Source of the DNA: an uncultured Sphingomonadaceae bacterium
GTDB lineage: Bacteria > Pseudomonadota > Alphaproteobacteria > Sphingomonadales > Sphingomonadaceae
DNA length: 64,000 bases
Reading direction: 5' to 3'
Assembly (NCBI GenBank): GCA_947497085.1
Contig: CANMFE010000001.1
Location: forward strand, 929,822-993,821
Positions 45,433 through 54,681 of this stretch are shown here, one piece after another. Numbering within the stretch: the stretch's first letter is position 1; each line of letters begins with the position of its first letter. Both the position numbers and the translations under genes were made by a program. Below the pieces are notes generated by a model. It saw nothing but the letters and a program-made list of their open reading frames with translations. It ran no database searches and was not told where the DNA came from.

Positions 45433-47013
45433 TTAGATTGATGCACGGGTGACAACCTTGTCGGTGAGCTGTGTATCGCCCGCAACGCAGCCCACAACAC
45501 TTAAAGTGCCACTGGAGTCGCGGCGCGCGAGCAATACGACAAATTCCGCATCACCGCTTTCAACTTCGTCCAGCTTGACTGGCACTGCCTGACGAAATGC
45601 AGCATAGGCCTGGCTCAGGCTATCATCGACAACAGAGGCTTTTTCAGGACGCCTGAGACGGCGCTCTTCACGCACAACTGCCTTGAGACCGCCTTTATAG
45701 CTTTCGAGATAACCGGCCAATGCGCCAACTTCTATTTCCTCGCGATGCGCATGGCTTAGCGCAGTGGCATATTCCGTCAGCCGTGTTTTGTCGTAATTAC
45801 TACCAAAAACCAGCTTTACGACAGGTGTCATCGGTGCGCGCTCCTGAAAAGTCAGCCCCGATTCATCGAGCAAGTCCAGAAATTCATCCCTGTTGCGCGC
45901 TGCCATGACGGAAAAGTCATATGCACGGCCAATTGCCTTGTATAACGCCGAACGCGTGCGCTCCTCGGATGTGGCGGCCTGCTGCGCCGTGGCGCGTGCC
46001 TCATGCAGCCAATCGGCGAGCCCTGCATTTTCAGGCAGAGCAGATTCATCATGCCCGGCCTGCTTGGGTGCACTGTCATCATTCTCTACGGCTGCATTTC
46101 CAGAAGTTTCGCTGGTCGTTGCGTTTACTTCAAATGCTTTGAAACCTGCAAACTGCTCCTCAATGGTGGGAATTTCGGCCTGATCATCATTTTCCGAATC
46201 ATCTATCTTGTCGGTCAGTTCCAAAGGTTCTTCCTCAAAACTCTGGAAACCGGCCATAGCGCTTTTACCAGGATCATATGCGGCACTGAAATCCGGTACA
46301 GGCAGGCTGTCCAGCCCCTCTGGGCCATTATCTATATCCTCGCCCATATCCGCATCATCTGACAAAGGCCCATCCGCCCAGACCGGCCCCTGCTCAATCT
46401 TTCGCGGTGCCGTGCGGATCGCTTCATCCACTTCCTGCTCCAGCGTGCTCACCACTGCCTGGTCGGCCATTTCCTTCCAGTTGATAATGCCGCAGATAAA
46501 ATCAATCGTATCGTCATCCGATGAAAATGGCAGCAATATACCGCGGTATAATATCGTCGCGCCGCGCTGGTTCACAAATTCCGCTTCAAAACCAATAGGA
46601 GCTTTATTCGCGATAATCTGCATATAATGATCTGTAATGCGTGACAGCAGAGAACGTGGTGGCACCTGGCTGATATAGCCGATTTCCTCACTAATTCCGC
46701 ACTCTTCGGCAAGGGCGGGCCCCAGATACTGGATGGCCGGATTCTCAAGACCCGATGTAAAATCAAGCAGTACGCTCTGCGTCTGGAAATCAGCGCTGGC
46801 ATCAAGGTCAAGATCCTCTATCGAAGGATAGCTTTTGTCGCCGAGCAGTGCCGTCCAGTAATTATAGGCCCGCACATGCATGCGCCGTTCGTCCGTGCCG
46901 AAACTGTGACGCGCATCCATGACAGCATCGTCGCCGTCCACTTCTTCATCCATATCGTAATGCTGGACTTCGAAATGCCCGCTATTCCTGTCAATGCCGC
47001 GATAATTATCCAT
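45433..47013 (-). CDS. PAS-like domain protein of unknown function
   Basis: This 526-residue, strongly acidic protein. The N-terminal ~190 residues resemble a PAS sensor domain (YWTALLGDKSYPSIEDLD..RGATILYRGILLPFSSD..IDFICGIINWKE). The middle is low-complexity Asp/Glu-rich, and a C-terminal domain of about 180 residues follows, unknown to me. No kinase, GGDEF or DNA-binding domain is seen. Start 47013 (MDNYRGID) is chosen because the upstream open part does not look coding. It lies alone between gdhZ and tRNA-Thr. Confidence 0.65.
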   Translation of the reverse strand: MDNYRGIDRNSGHFEVQHYDMDEEVDGDDAVMDARHSFGTDERRMHVRAYNYWTALLGDKSYPSIEDLDLDASADFQTQSVLLDFTSGLENPAIQYLGPALAEECGISEEIGYISQVPPRSLLSRITDHYMQIIANKAPIGFEAEFVNQRGATILYRGILLPFSSDDDTIDFICGIINWKEMADQAVVSTLEQEVDEAIRTAPRKIEQGPVWADGPLSDDADMGEDIDNGPEGLDSLPVPDFSAAYDPGKSAMAGFQSFEEEPLELTDKIDDSENDDQAEIPTIEEQFAGFKAFEVNATTSETSGNAAVENDDSAPKQAGHDESALPENAGLADWLHEARATAQQAATSEERTRSALYKAIGRAYDFSVMAARNRDEFLDLLDESGLTFQERAPMTPVVKLVFGSNYDKTRLTEYATALSHAHREEIEVGALAGYLESYKGGLKAVVREERRLRRPEKASVVDDSLSQAYAAFRQAVPVKLDEVESGDAEFVVLLARRDSSGTLSVVGCVAGDTQLTDKVVTRASI

Positions 47014-47187
47014 ATATGCCTCTTGGATTTTGAACCCTTGAGCCTTCTTTTCGCCGAATATGGTAAATAGTCTGTTAAACCAGCGGGAAATTATGTTCTG
47101 CGTGATGGTACTGGGCGTCAGGCACTCATGGCACGTGACATTCGTGCAATAGTTACGCTGAATATGCGGCGCAAAGCATGCCAAGCC

Positions 47188-47216
47188 TTGCCAGCACAGA
47201 AACAGGCTGGTAACGG
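47188..47216 (+). promoter_or_regulatory. Possible promoter of tRNA-Thr
   Basis: TTGCCA (47188-47193) and TAACGG (47211-47216) are 17 bases apart. The predicted transcript would start about 34 bases before the tRNA. The -10 match is weak. Confidence 0.35.
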
Positions 47217-47256
47217 GCATGTTCAGGCATCGACTGTGCATTCAGTCGTTGGCAAG

Positions 47257-47332
47257 GCCGCTTTAGCTCAGTTGGTAGAGCACATCATTCGTAATGATGG
47301 GGTCAGCAGTTCGAGTCTGCTAAGCGGCACCA
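47257..47332 (+). tRNA. tRNA-Thr (anticodon CGT), CCA encoded
   Basis: The acceptor stem pairs GCCGCTT with AAGCGGC. The D-arm has GCTCAGTTGGTAGAGC, the anticodon stem CATCA/TGATG encloses TTCGTAA with CGT, and the T-arm has GTTCGAGTC. The CCA end is at 47330-47332. No integrase lies beside this one. Confidence 0.97.
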
Positions 47333-47513
47333 TTCTCCATTCTTCAAACCTCACTGGCGATGGTTGCTGGCAAGCGCACAGCCGCTCCAGCTCATCTCTG
47401 CACTTTCCCGGCACCCGTTTTGGGAAAGAGTCAAACTGTCCGCTTTTTTCTTAATGCCGCGTTTACTTTAACGCTTAAATGTAAATTCGTTTCACCTGCC
47501 TATCCCCATTGTC

Positions 47514-48575
47514 ATGACACAGGGGATCAACATTTGGGCATGGCCTGGCGCACAGACTGCTACTGCAGCGCTGCTGGCGGGTTCATGCCTGTTTTCCACA
47601 CCCGCACAGGCCATGGCTCTGTCGGATATTGATTCGCGCATGCAGCCCGATTGTGCAGCGGAAATGAATTTGCAATCGATCCGCTCTCTATCGCCGGCTA
47701 GCGGGCCGCGGCAAATGTCAGCCGCGTCTCCGCGCCTGAAATCTGCAACCATATTGGGCGGAATTCCCAGTAAATTCGAACAGATGAAGCGGCAGCAGTC
47801 CAGCATGGCGGCCCCCGCGACAACAATGCAATCACGGATTATGGCAGCGCCGCAATTACAGGCGGCTGTTTCTCTCAGATTCTCCACCAATTACAGTGCT
47901 GCACCGTGCCTGCCCCGTTCAGGGGGTGCCCAGACAAGCAAGCTGACTGACATAAAGGAAGCGATATTTCCCAAGGGAAATGGCGCATATAACAAATATA
48001 GCGACGACATATTGGGTACAGCCGCCCTGCCCGTGCACCGCACACCGCTGGACAGAAAATGGAACCATGTTTCTGCCGCAAAAACACGCTCTCAAACTGC
48101 CCTGCGCGCATATATGGCGGCAGCAGGCATCAACCGGCATGGCAGCAAAAGACAGCTCATCCACCGCGTAAACAGCTGGGTCAACGCCGCGATCACATAT
48201 ACTGATGATATCCGCATGACAGGCACGCGCGACTCATGGGCACCAGCATTGCAAACTTTGCGCAGTGGCAGAGGTGATTGCGAAGATTACGCGATAGGCA
48301 AAATGCAGCTGCTCATGGCTGCGGGTATTCGCGAACAGGACATGCACTTTGTCGTGGTCCGCGATCTCGTTCGCCGCGCAGACCATGCGATCCTTGTCGT
48401 TAAACTGGATGGTGAGATGCTGTTACTTGACAGCAATACCAACCGCATTGTCGATGCCAGGCAAAACCACGATTATATGCCGGTATTCTCATTCAGCGGT
48501 TCCAAAAAATGGATGCATGGCCGTCGTTACCAGCCAAAAACACCGAGCGCGCCGGTGCAACTTGCCAGCCGGTAA
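47514..48575 (+). CDS. lapG: LapG-like periplasmic transglutaminase-type cysteine protease (BTLCP)
   Basis: The 353-residue protein has a signal peptide (about residues 1-33), a Ser/Ala-rich linker and a C-terminal bacterial transglutaminase-like cysteine proteinase domain with the triad Cys256 (GRGDCEDYA), His291 (RADHAILV) and Asp306 (LLLDSNTN). LapG of Pseudomonas cuts giant LapA-type adhesins near their N-terminus and releases them; c-di-GMP-bound LapD blocks it. Here it converges with a giant adhesin and T1SS operon, which supports the same role. No LapD gene is in the window, and the adhesin N-terminus with the expected cut site lies outside. Confidence 0.82.
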   Translation: MTQGINIWAWPGAQTATAALLAGSCLFSTPAQAMALSDIDSRMQPDCAAEMNLQSIRSLSPASGPRQMSAASPRLKSATILGGIPSKFEQMKRQQSSMAAPATTMQSRIMAAPQLQAAVSLRFSTNYSAAPCLPRSGGAQTSKLTDIKEAIFPKGNGAYNKYSDDILGTAALPVHRTPLDRKWNHVSAAKTRSQTALRAYMAAAGINRHGSKRQLIHRVNSWVNAAITYTDDIRMTGTRDSWAPALQTLRSGRGDCEDYAIGKMQLLMAAGIREQDMHFVVVRDLVRRADHAILVVKLDGEMLLLDSNTNRIVDARQNHDYMPVFSFSGSKKWMHGRRYQPKTPSAPVQLASR

Positions 48576-48602
48576 AAGCTTCCATTCCCGCATTATTCTC
48601 TA

Positions 48603-48640
48603 GGGCCTGATCTGTTTATTCAACAAAGCAGGCCTTATTT
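48603..48640. terminator. Probable bidirectional terminator between lapG and the T1SS operon
   Basis: GGCCTG (48604-48609) pairs with CAGGCC (48629-48634), and an inner TGTT/AACA stem extends the hairpin. A and T tracts flank both sides. It lies in the convergent gap between the protease and HlyD genes. Confidence 0.5.
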
Positions 48641-48715
48641 ATGCATTTGCGCGTATTTGATAGCTTGCTGGCAAACCCGTATAGCTCACACGCCCAAAAC
48701 CCTGGCTTTATTGAA

Positions 48716-49984
48716 CTAGCGCTCTGACAGCGCTTCCGAACGGGCCTTGATAACCGGTTTCAACAGGTAACTGAGAATGCTCTTGCGGCCAGTGATTATC
48801 TCGACATCACAGATCATACCCGGTGTAATGGGCAATTTCTGCTTGTTTGCCAGCAAATAAGCTCTGTCGGTTTCGATAACCACCGTAAAGTAGGTCATCT
48901 GCTCGACTTCATCATATATACTATTGGCGGAAATTTCCGCGACCTTGCCATTCAGGCCGCCATATATCGAAAAATCATATGCCGTGACTTTGACATTTGC
49001 CGGATCGCCCACACGAATAAAGGCAATATCGTTGGGCGAAACTTTCGTTTCAATGAGCAGTTTGTCATCAAGCGGAACAACCTGCATGATTTGTTCGCCG
49101 GCATTCAGAAATCCGCCGATGGTGGTCACCAGAACATCATTTACCACACCGGCAGCAGGCGAACGAATTTCTGATCGTTCCAAACGACCTTCTGCACCGC
49201 GAATAGTCTCTTGATTCACCGCGATACGCGTATTGACCTGGCTGCGCTCATTCAATGCTTCCTGCCGGAATTCCGAGCGGGCCTGCGCGATTTGCGATTG
49301 GGCTTCGCGCACAGCGGCACCCGAACGCAGCGCACTCTGCCGCGCTGCGGCCAATCGTCCCTGTAAATCGACCACTTCACGCTGCGCTGTCAGCAATTCG
49401 GTGCGGGGCACAATCCCTTTGGTAGCCAGTGGTTCCAGCATAGCAACCTGATCACGCGCCAGTTTAAGACTTTGCTGTAGTGCCTGGGCAGTTGCCTGAG
49501 CTTCGCTTTGATCACGGCGGCGCTGCTCTACCGCGGAGCCGAGCGCGTTTAACCGGCTGCGCAACGTTGACTGACGCACCGCCTGAAGCCGGGCCTCTTC
49601 AGAACAGGCTGAACCAGGCGGGCAAGCACTGCCGCCGCCACCAGCTTCACGTCCTAGACGCGCTGCTCTTGCGGACAGTCTTTCATTCTCAGTCTTGAGC
49701 TGACCTAATTCGGAAGAAGAAGTGGTGTCGTCCAGACGAACCAGCAATTGTCCTTTTTCGACAATCTGGCCGGAGCGGACCAGTATTTCTTCAATAGTGG
49801 AGGGTTCGGCAGCCTGAATTACCTGCACCTTGCTGGACGGGATAACCCGGCCCTGGCCGCGCGCCGTTTCCTCAACCTGCGCCAGACTGGCCCAGACAAG
49901 AAATACAATAAAGCCGGCCAAACTCACAAATATGATGCGCTGCGCACCATTCATGTTCTGCCAGAATGATAAAAACTTGCTCAT
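48716..49984 (-). CDS. Type I secretion membrane fusion protein (HlyD family)
   Basis: This 422-residue adaptor of the T1SS has an N-terminal membrane helix (IIFVSLAGFIVFLVWASLA), a lipoyl half (SGQIVEKGQLLVRLDD), a long coiled-coil hairpin, a return lipoyl half (SEIRSPAAGVVNDVLV) and a C-terminal barrel ending in the typical SILSYLLKPVIK. The hairpin carries an unusual insertion, GGGGSACPPGSAC, with two Cys. It is last gene of the operon, nine bases after the wall hydrolase. Confidence 0.93.
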   Translation of the reverse strand: MSKFLSFWQNMNGAQRIIFVSLAGFIVFLVWASLAQVEETARGQGRVIPSSKVQVIQAAEPSTIEEILVRSGQIVEKGQLLVRLDDTTSSSELGQLKTENERLSARAARLGREAGGGGSACPPGSACSEEARLQAVRQSTLRSRLNALGSAVEQRRRDQSEAQATAQALQQSLKLARDQVAMLEPLATKGIVPRTELLTAQREVVDLQGRLAAARQSALRSGAAVREAQSQIAQARSEFRQEALNERSQVNTRIAVNQETIRGAEGRLERSEIRSPAAGVVNDVLVTTIGGFLNAGEQIMQVVPLDDKLLIETKVSPNDIAFIRVGDPANVKVTAYDFSIYGGLNGKVAEISANSIYDEVEQMTYFTVVIETDRAYLLANKQKLPITPGMICDVEIITGRKSILSYLLKPVIKARSEALSER

Positions 49985-49993
49985 ATACGCTGC

Positions 49994-51079
49994 TTAATCC
50001 TGACCATTGGCGCTGTCCTGCGCCCCCAATGTCTTTTGATATTCCGATTGTGCCTCCACTGGAGCGGGTATGTCCAGTCGCCATGATGTAGATGTATCAA
50101 GCCGCCCGCCCACATCGTTTTCTGCACGGCGGTCGGTTTTGTCGACAGGTAACATGTCAGGCGGTGCGACAGCGCCTTCTTCTGTCACAGCATCTTCGGG
50201 AAGGGTAGCGGTAGCCGCATTCATATTCGCGCGCGTACGCGGGTCAGGCAAAAACTCCCCGCCGCTATAGCCGCTTACAAATGCACGGCGGCGGCCAAGA
50301 TTGCCTGGCCAGCGATAAAAAATATGCGTGCCGATTTTTTCCACTTTAGGCAGTTTCTTGGCCCATTTCGGAAACACATAGTCCGCATGATAGTGCGTCG
50401 CCATGCCAACGGCAGATTCCACACCGCCATTCAACGCCAGTTTCGCGACGCGCTGTGCATCCTGCCATCCGGCGCGCGAAGGCGTACGGAAAAGCGAGCC
50501 GTCACAAGCAAAACTGAACTGGCACCCCGGACGCGTGCTGCCCTGATAGATGACACCGCACACACTGTTCGGATAGGTCGGGTGACGCATCCGGTTCAAA
50601 ATGACCTGCGCAACTGCTTTCTTGCCGGTTTCGCTTTCATTGGCAGCTTCATAATAAATGGCCTGGGTCAGACATTTGAGCGCCGTATTCTTATTGCCCA
50701 GGCTTACCTTGCCCATACTAAATGGCGCTGCTGTTTCCAGCGGCAGGCCCGCAAAAGGATTGGCCGCGTTAAGCTCTTCGGCGGTGTTCCCTACAATTGC
50801 GGGCAGCTGTTCAAGCTCTTCCACTTCGCGCACAAGTTCCGCCTGTGCGGGTGGCAACTGAACCGCTCCCGCACCTTCTGCCGCTGTATCCGCATCAACG
50901 GATATCAGATCATGAAACCAGTCTGATACGGCATTGCTGTTCACCGCATAGATGATCATGCCGCTGACGATAGCCATGGCAAGCAAAAGCCCCACGAACC
51001 GCGTGGTTTTCATTTCCGGCTTTTCCCCATTCGCCGAAGGGTCGGGCACAATAAACTGGTTATGATTGCTCATTGTCAT
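49994..51079 (-). CDS. Membrane-anchored cell wall hydrolase (SleB/Hydrolase_2 type) inside a T1SS operon
   Basis: The 361-residue protein has one N-terminal transmembrane helix (FVGLLLAMAIVSGMIIYAV, about residues 28-46), a spacer, and a SleB-type domain: ALKCLTQAIYYEAANES (likely catalytic Glu), AQVILNRMRHPTYPNSVCGVIYQG, GCQFSF and GMATHYHADYV. The C-terminal ~100 residues are disordered. SleB-type enzymes are lytic transglycosylases that cut peptidoglycan. The start overlaps the ABC exporter stop in a TAATG arrangement, so the two are coupled. It probably opens the wall locally for the export channel or the giant substrate; that role is inference. Confidence 0.9.
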   Translation of the reverse strand: MTMSNHNQFIVPDPSANGEKPEMKTTRFVGLLLAMAIVSGMIIYAVNSNAVSDWFHDLISVDADTAAEGAGAVQLPPAQAELVREVEELEQLPAIVGNTAEELNAANPFAGLPLETAAPFSMGKVSLGNKNTALKCLTQAIYYEAANESETGKKAVAQVILNRMRHPTYPNSVCGVIYQGSTRPGCQFSFACDGSLFRTPSRAGWQDAQRVAKLALNGGVESAVGMATHYHADYVFPKWAKKLPKVEKIGTHIFYRWPGNLGRRRAFVSGYSGGEFLPDPRTRANMNAATATLPEDAVTEEGAVAPPDMLPVDKTDRRAENDVGGRLDTSTSWRLDIPAPVEAQSEYQKTLGAQDSANGQD

Positions 51080-53271
51080 TATGCCGCACCCTTTTTCTGG
51101 GCAGGCGCCTGTATAGAGGCCATGATCTGGTCACGCGGACCATCGGCAACAATCTTGCCCGAATCCATGACAACAATCCGGTCAACTATCTGGAATATTG
51201 CATGACGATGCGTCGAAACCACCAATGTCTGATCAGGACGGATGGCATCGGTCAGTCTTTCGATAAAATATTTTTCGGTCTGGATGTCCATCGCGCCAGT
51301 TGGTTCATCCAGGAAGAGCGCTTTCGTGTCACTTGCGAGCGCACGTGCCAGCACGAGGAAGCTACGCTGCCCACCGGAGAGCTTCGCACCTTTTTCGCCT
51401 GTTGCCCTGTCAAACCCGCCTGCATCACGGCTAAGGTAACGGTCGGCACCTACTTTTTGCAATGCCTCGATCAGTTCATCATCAGTGGCCCCCGGCGCGA
51501 CAAGTTGCAAATTGTCCTTGATGCTGCCTGAAAAAAGCTCTGAATCCTGCCCCACAAAGCGCAGTGCGCTACGGATCTCGCGCGGGTGATATTGACGGCT
51601 GTCAATATCATCAATCATAAGCGCACCTTCTTCAGGTGCATATAGCCCGCACATCACGCGCCCCAAAGTGGATTTGCCCGAAGTCACGCGGCCGATAACC
51701 GCAATTTTCTCACCGGGTTTTATCTCAAGATCGATCCCGTCCAGAGCAAACTGTTCGGACTCAGGATATTTGAACCGCAGATTTTCAAAACGAACATGGC
51801 CCTTACGGATGGTGGGGACAATATTATTGCCGCCTGCCTTGCGTTCATCGCCAGCTTCCATCATCTGCTGCAGGCTTTCCAGCGTATTAAACGCCTGACG
51901 CCCGCGTGTGATAAGAAAGGCAAACTGCCCGGCCGGGGCAAGCGACCTGCCCGCAAGCATGACAATGGCAATGATGGCACCCATGGAAATGGTGCCCGCA
52001 GCGAACAGGTAAAAACCGCCTATGACAAGGCTTATGCTCGTACCCTGCTGGCAAAGCGAGGCGAGCGTTACCGCTGTCGAATTAAGCTTGCGCAGTTTTT
52101 CCTGAGAGAAGGAATTCATTTGCGCCAGCTGCCGCCAACGCCCCATCATCACGCCTTCCGAAGCGCAGGATTTAAGCGTTTCTACACCCGAAATAGATTC
52201 GATCAGCAGGGCATTTTGCAAACCTGTATTCGCCTGTGCTTCCAATGTCGTGTCGGTGATTTTACGCTGCAGGTAAAAACCCGCCGCGATCATGATGGAT
52301 ATCATCAAAACGGGCACAAGGGCGAGCCACCCGGCCAGCGTCGCGATGAGCGCCACAAACAGGAACATGAAAAGCAGGTCAACAATCAGGACAATGGTCG
52401 TCGACGCGAAAAAATCGCGCACTATGTCATAATCGCTTACCCTGCGCGCCATACCGCCCGTACTGCCAACACGTTCCGCCATCGGGATATTGAGAACCTT
52501 GGCAAAAAGTTTCTGCGACAGTTTCAGGTCAAGCTTCCTGCCAATGTCATCGAGCAGGTTTGCCCGGGCAAGCCGGAGCATAAATTCAATCAGAAATGCC
52601 AGTATCACGCCGATTGCAAGCACCCAGAGACTGGAAACCGCTTTATTCGGAATGACCCTGTCATACACGTTCATTGTAAAAAGCGGCAGCGCAAAGCCCA
52701 GGAGATTGATAACAAATGCGCCTAGTAGGACCGGGTAAAAAGCCGGGCGCATCTTGGCCAGTTCCTGCCAAAACCAGTGCTTGCGGCTTTTGACGTCCCA
52801 GTGATTTTCATCTTCATGGCCAGAAGAGCCAAGCGGAATTGCCGTGACTGCCCTGCCTGCATATCCCGCTGCAATATCATCGATCGGATACCAGACAGCT
52901 TCGCCTTTTTGCGGATACCAGAGCAGGCCTTCGCTATCATTCAGGTCATAAAGAACGGCAGCGTCGCCATCGACAGTCGAAATGATTGCAGGAAGCTCAT
53001 TGTCCTTCTGCGGCAGTTTCTTTTTCGCATAGGGGAAGGATTGCAGACCCAGAAGCTCGAGTGCAGCCTCTGTCTGGTGAAACGGCAGTGAACCATCGGG
53101 ATTAAGTGCCAGTGTGGAAAATACACTGGCAGGCGCCGCCATCCCGAAATGTTTTGCAACATCTAGGATGCAAGCCATAAGCGGGTCGTTTAGAGCAGCG
53201 CCCTTTTCCGGGCTGATTATCGTGTCCTGGTTCAACTCAACTTCCCTATATGCTTCGACCTGCGCCGACAC
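51079..53271 (-). CDS. Type I secretion ABC exporter (permease/ATPase, LapB-like)
   Basis: The 730-residue exporter has an N-terminal C39-like domain (about residues 1-145) that shows no clear peptidase motif and probably docks substrate. Six transmembrane helices (about 175-460) and an ATPase domain follow, with Walker A GRVTSGKS (527-534), LSGGQ (631-635), Walker B ALFLDEP (651-657) and switch His in STHRH. Walker A has Thr530 where most T1SS exporters have Gly, still within GxxxxGKS. It starts two bases after the tolC stop and is coupled to the wall hydrolase. Confidence 0.94.
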   Translation of the reverse strand: MSAQVEAYREVELNQDTIISPEKGAALNDPLMACILDVAKHFGMAAPASVFSTLALNPDGSLPFHQTEAALELLGLQSFPYAKKKLPQKDNELPAIISTVDGDAAVLYDLNDSEGLLWYPQKGEAVWYPIDDIAAGYAGRAVTAIPLGSSGHEDENHWDVKSRKHWFWQELAKMRPAFYPVLLGAFVINLLGFALPLFTMNVYDRVIPNKAVSSLWVLAIGVILAFLIEFMLRLARANLLDDIGRKLDLKLSQKLFAKVLNIPMAERVGSTGGMARRVSDYDIVRDFFASTTIVLIVDLLFMFLFVALIATLAGWLALVPVLMISIMIAAGFYLQRKITDTTLEAQANTGLQNALLIESISGVETLKSCASEGVMMGRWRQLAQMNSFSQEKLRKLNSTAVTLASLCQQGTSISLVIGGFYLFAAGTISMGAIIAIVMLAGRSLAPAGQFAFLITRGRQAFNTLESLQQMMEAGDERKAGGNNIVPTIRKGHVRFENLRFKYPESEQFALDGIDLEIKPGEKIAVIGRVTSGKSTLGRVMCGLYAPEEGALMIDDIDSRQYHPREIRSALRFVGQDSELFSGSIKDNLQLVAPGATDDELIEALQKVGADRYLSRDAGGFDRATGEKGAKLSGGQRSFLVLARALASDTKALFLDEPTGAMDIQTEKYFIERLTDAIRPDQTLVVSTHRHAIFQIVDRIVVMDSGKIVADGPRDQIMASIQAPAQKKGAA

Positions 53272-53273
53272 AT

Positions 53274-54665
53274 TTACCTAGGGTAAACGCGCCGGTCCAG
53301 TTCCGCCGGTACGGGCGGGCCATAATCAAAACGTTCACGCGCATAAGCGTTTGACGCCTTGTTTGGCACAAGATTCAACGTCGACAGCAAACTATTGGTC
53401 ACAGCAAGTATCTGATATTCCGAAAACATCTTGGAAAACCGAGCTGTCTCCGTACGTACCTGCGTATTAAACCGGGTATTTTGCGCATCCAGAACGTCGA
53501 GCAAAGAGCGCCGCCCCACATTAAACTGTTCCCGATAGGAAAGCAGCAAGTCATCTGATACCTGACTTTGTGTTACCAATTCGTCAAGAACAGCGGTTTG
53601 TGTGGTCCAACGGTTCCATGCGCGACGTGCATCGGCCTCTGCGTCACGCGAAACCTGGCTCAACCGGAAACGCGCCTCACTGGCCCAACTGATCATTTCC
53701 TGTAGTTTGGCACGGTTAATACCACCGTCAAAAACATTCCAGCGCATTACTGCGCGGGCCTGCAGGTCGTTGGTTTCACCTTTGAAGCCATCAATATCTT
53801 CACCTGCGCGGCCACGTAGTTCTATGCCAATCGTGGGATATAAATCGCCTTTTGCCTTTTTGATTTCCGCATTGCGGGCATCCACATCGGCAATTGCCTC
53901 AAGAACAAGCGGATTACGCTGACGTGCCAGGCTGACAGCATCATTAAGCGTTGGCGCCATGGATGCACGCACTTCAGGCGGCATGATCAGATCATCCACC
54001 GTCAGTCCTGTCAGGACACGCAGATCAATCTGCGCATTGATAAGAGCTTCATCCGATTCCTTTTTGCGCACCAATGCAGACTGTAAGCGCTCCTGCGCCT
54101 GCTGCTGGTCCGCGATACTGATTGAACCTTGCGAAACACCCTCACCCAGACTTGCGACCAGGCCGCGGTGGAAGTTCACATTATCTTCTGCCGCAGCGGC
54201 GATACGCTGTTGCAGCAGAATGTCCATATAAAGGCGCGTAATCTGCAAGCCGATAAATTCGGACCTTTCCAGTACGCGCAGCGCCGCACCATCAGTGCGG
54301 GCAGCCTGACGAAGAAGCTCGCCGCGGCGACGCCCGAAATCGATCAGCGTATAATCAAGTGTGATACCGATTTCGCGCGGGTAAAGCACATCATTGGCAA
54401 TACCCAGCGAGCGCCGTGTATTATTTTCAAGCCGGCGGACACCCGCCGCGGCTTCGATATCTACACGCGGCAGATAAAGCCCCTGAGCCTGCTCCCGTTC
54501 AAACTCGATAGCTTCCTTGTTCGCTACGGCCTGATTGATTTCCGGGTTGGATTCCAGCGCTATTTCAATCGCCTGCTGCAATGTAACTTGCTCTGCATGC
54601 GCGATGCCCGGCGCCATAAGCGCAAGCGTTGAAACAACCGTTGCTAATTTAGTCGTGATTTTCAT
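53274..54665 (-). CDS. tolC: TolC-family outer-membrane channel of the T1SS
   Basis: This 463-residue protein has a signal peptide (MKITTKLATVVSTLALMAPGIAHA) and two OEP repeats of long helices and strands (TLQQAIEIALESNPEINQ; DAVSLARQRNPLVLEA; RRSLLDVLDAQNTRFN). This is the outer-membrane exit duct for type I substrates, and perhaps also for the RND pump, which lacks its own channel. Start 54665 has GGGAGGG about nine bases upstream; the upstream open frame is not used. It follows the ompA gene by 16 bp. Confidence 0.93.
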   Translation of the reverse strand: MKITTKLATVVSTLALMAPGIAHAEQVTLQQAIEIALESNPEINQAVANKEAIEFEREQAQGLYLPRVDIEAAAGVRRLENNTRRSLGIANDVLYPREIGITLDYTLIDFGRRRGELLRQAARTDGAALRVLERSEFIGLQITRLYMDILLQQRIAAAAEDNVNFHRGLVASLGEGVSQGSISIADQQQAQERLQSALVRKKESDEALINAQIDLRVLTGLTVDDLIMPPEVRASMAPTLNDAVSLARQRNPLVLEAIADVDARNAEIKKAKGDLYPTIGIELRGRAGEDIDGFKGETNDLQARAVMRWNVFDGGINRAKLQEMISWASEARFRLSQVSRDAEADARRAWNRWTTQTAVLDELVTQSQVSDDLLLSYREQFNVGRRSLLDVLDAQNTRFNTQVRTETARFSKMFSEYQILAVTNSLLSTLNLVPNKASNAYARERFDYGPPVPAELDRRVYPR

Positions 54666-54681
54666 GTTATATCCCTCCCGA

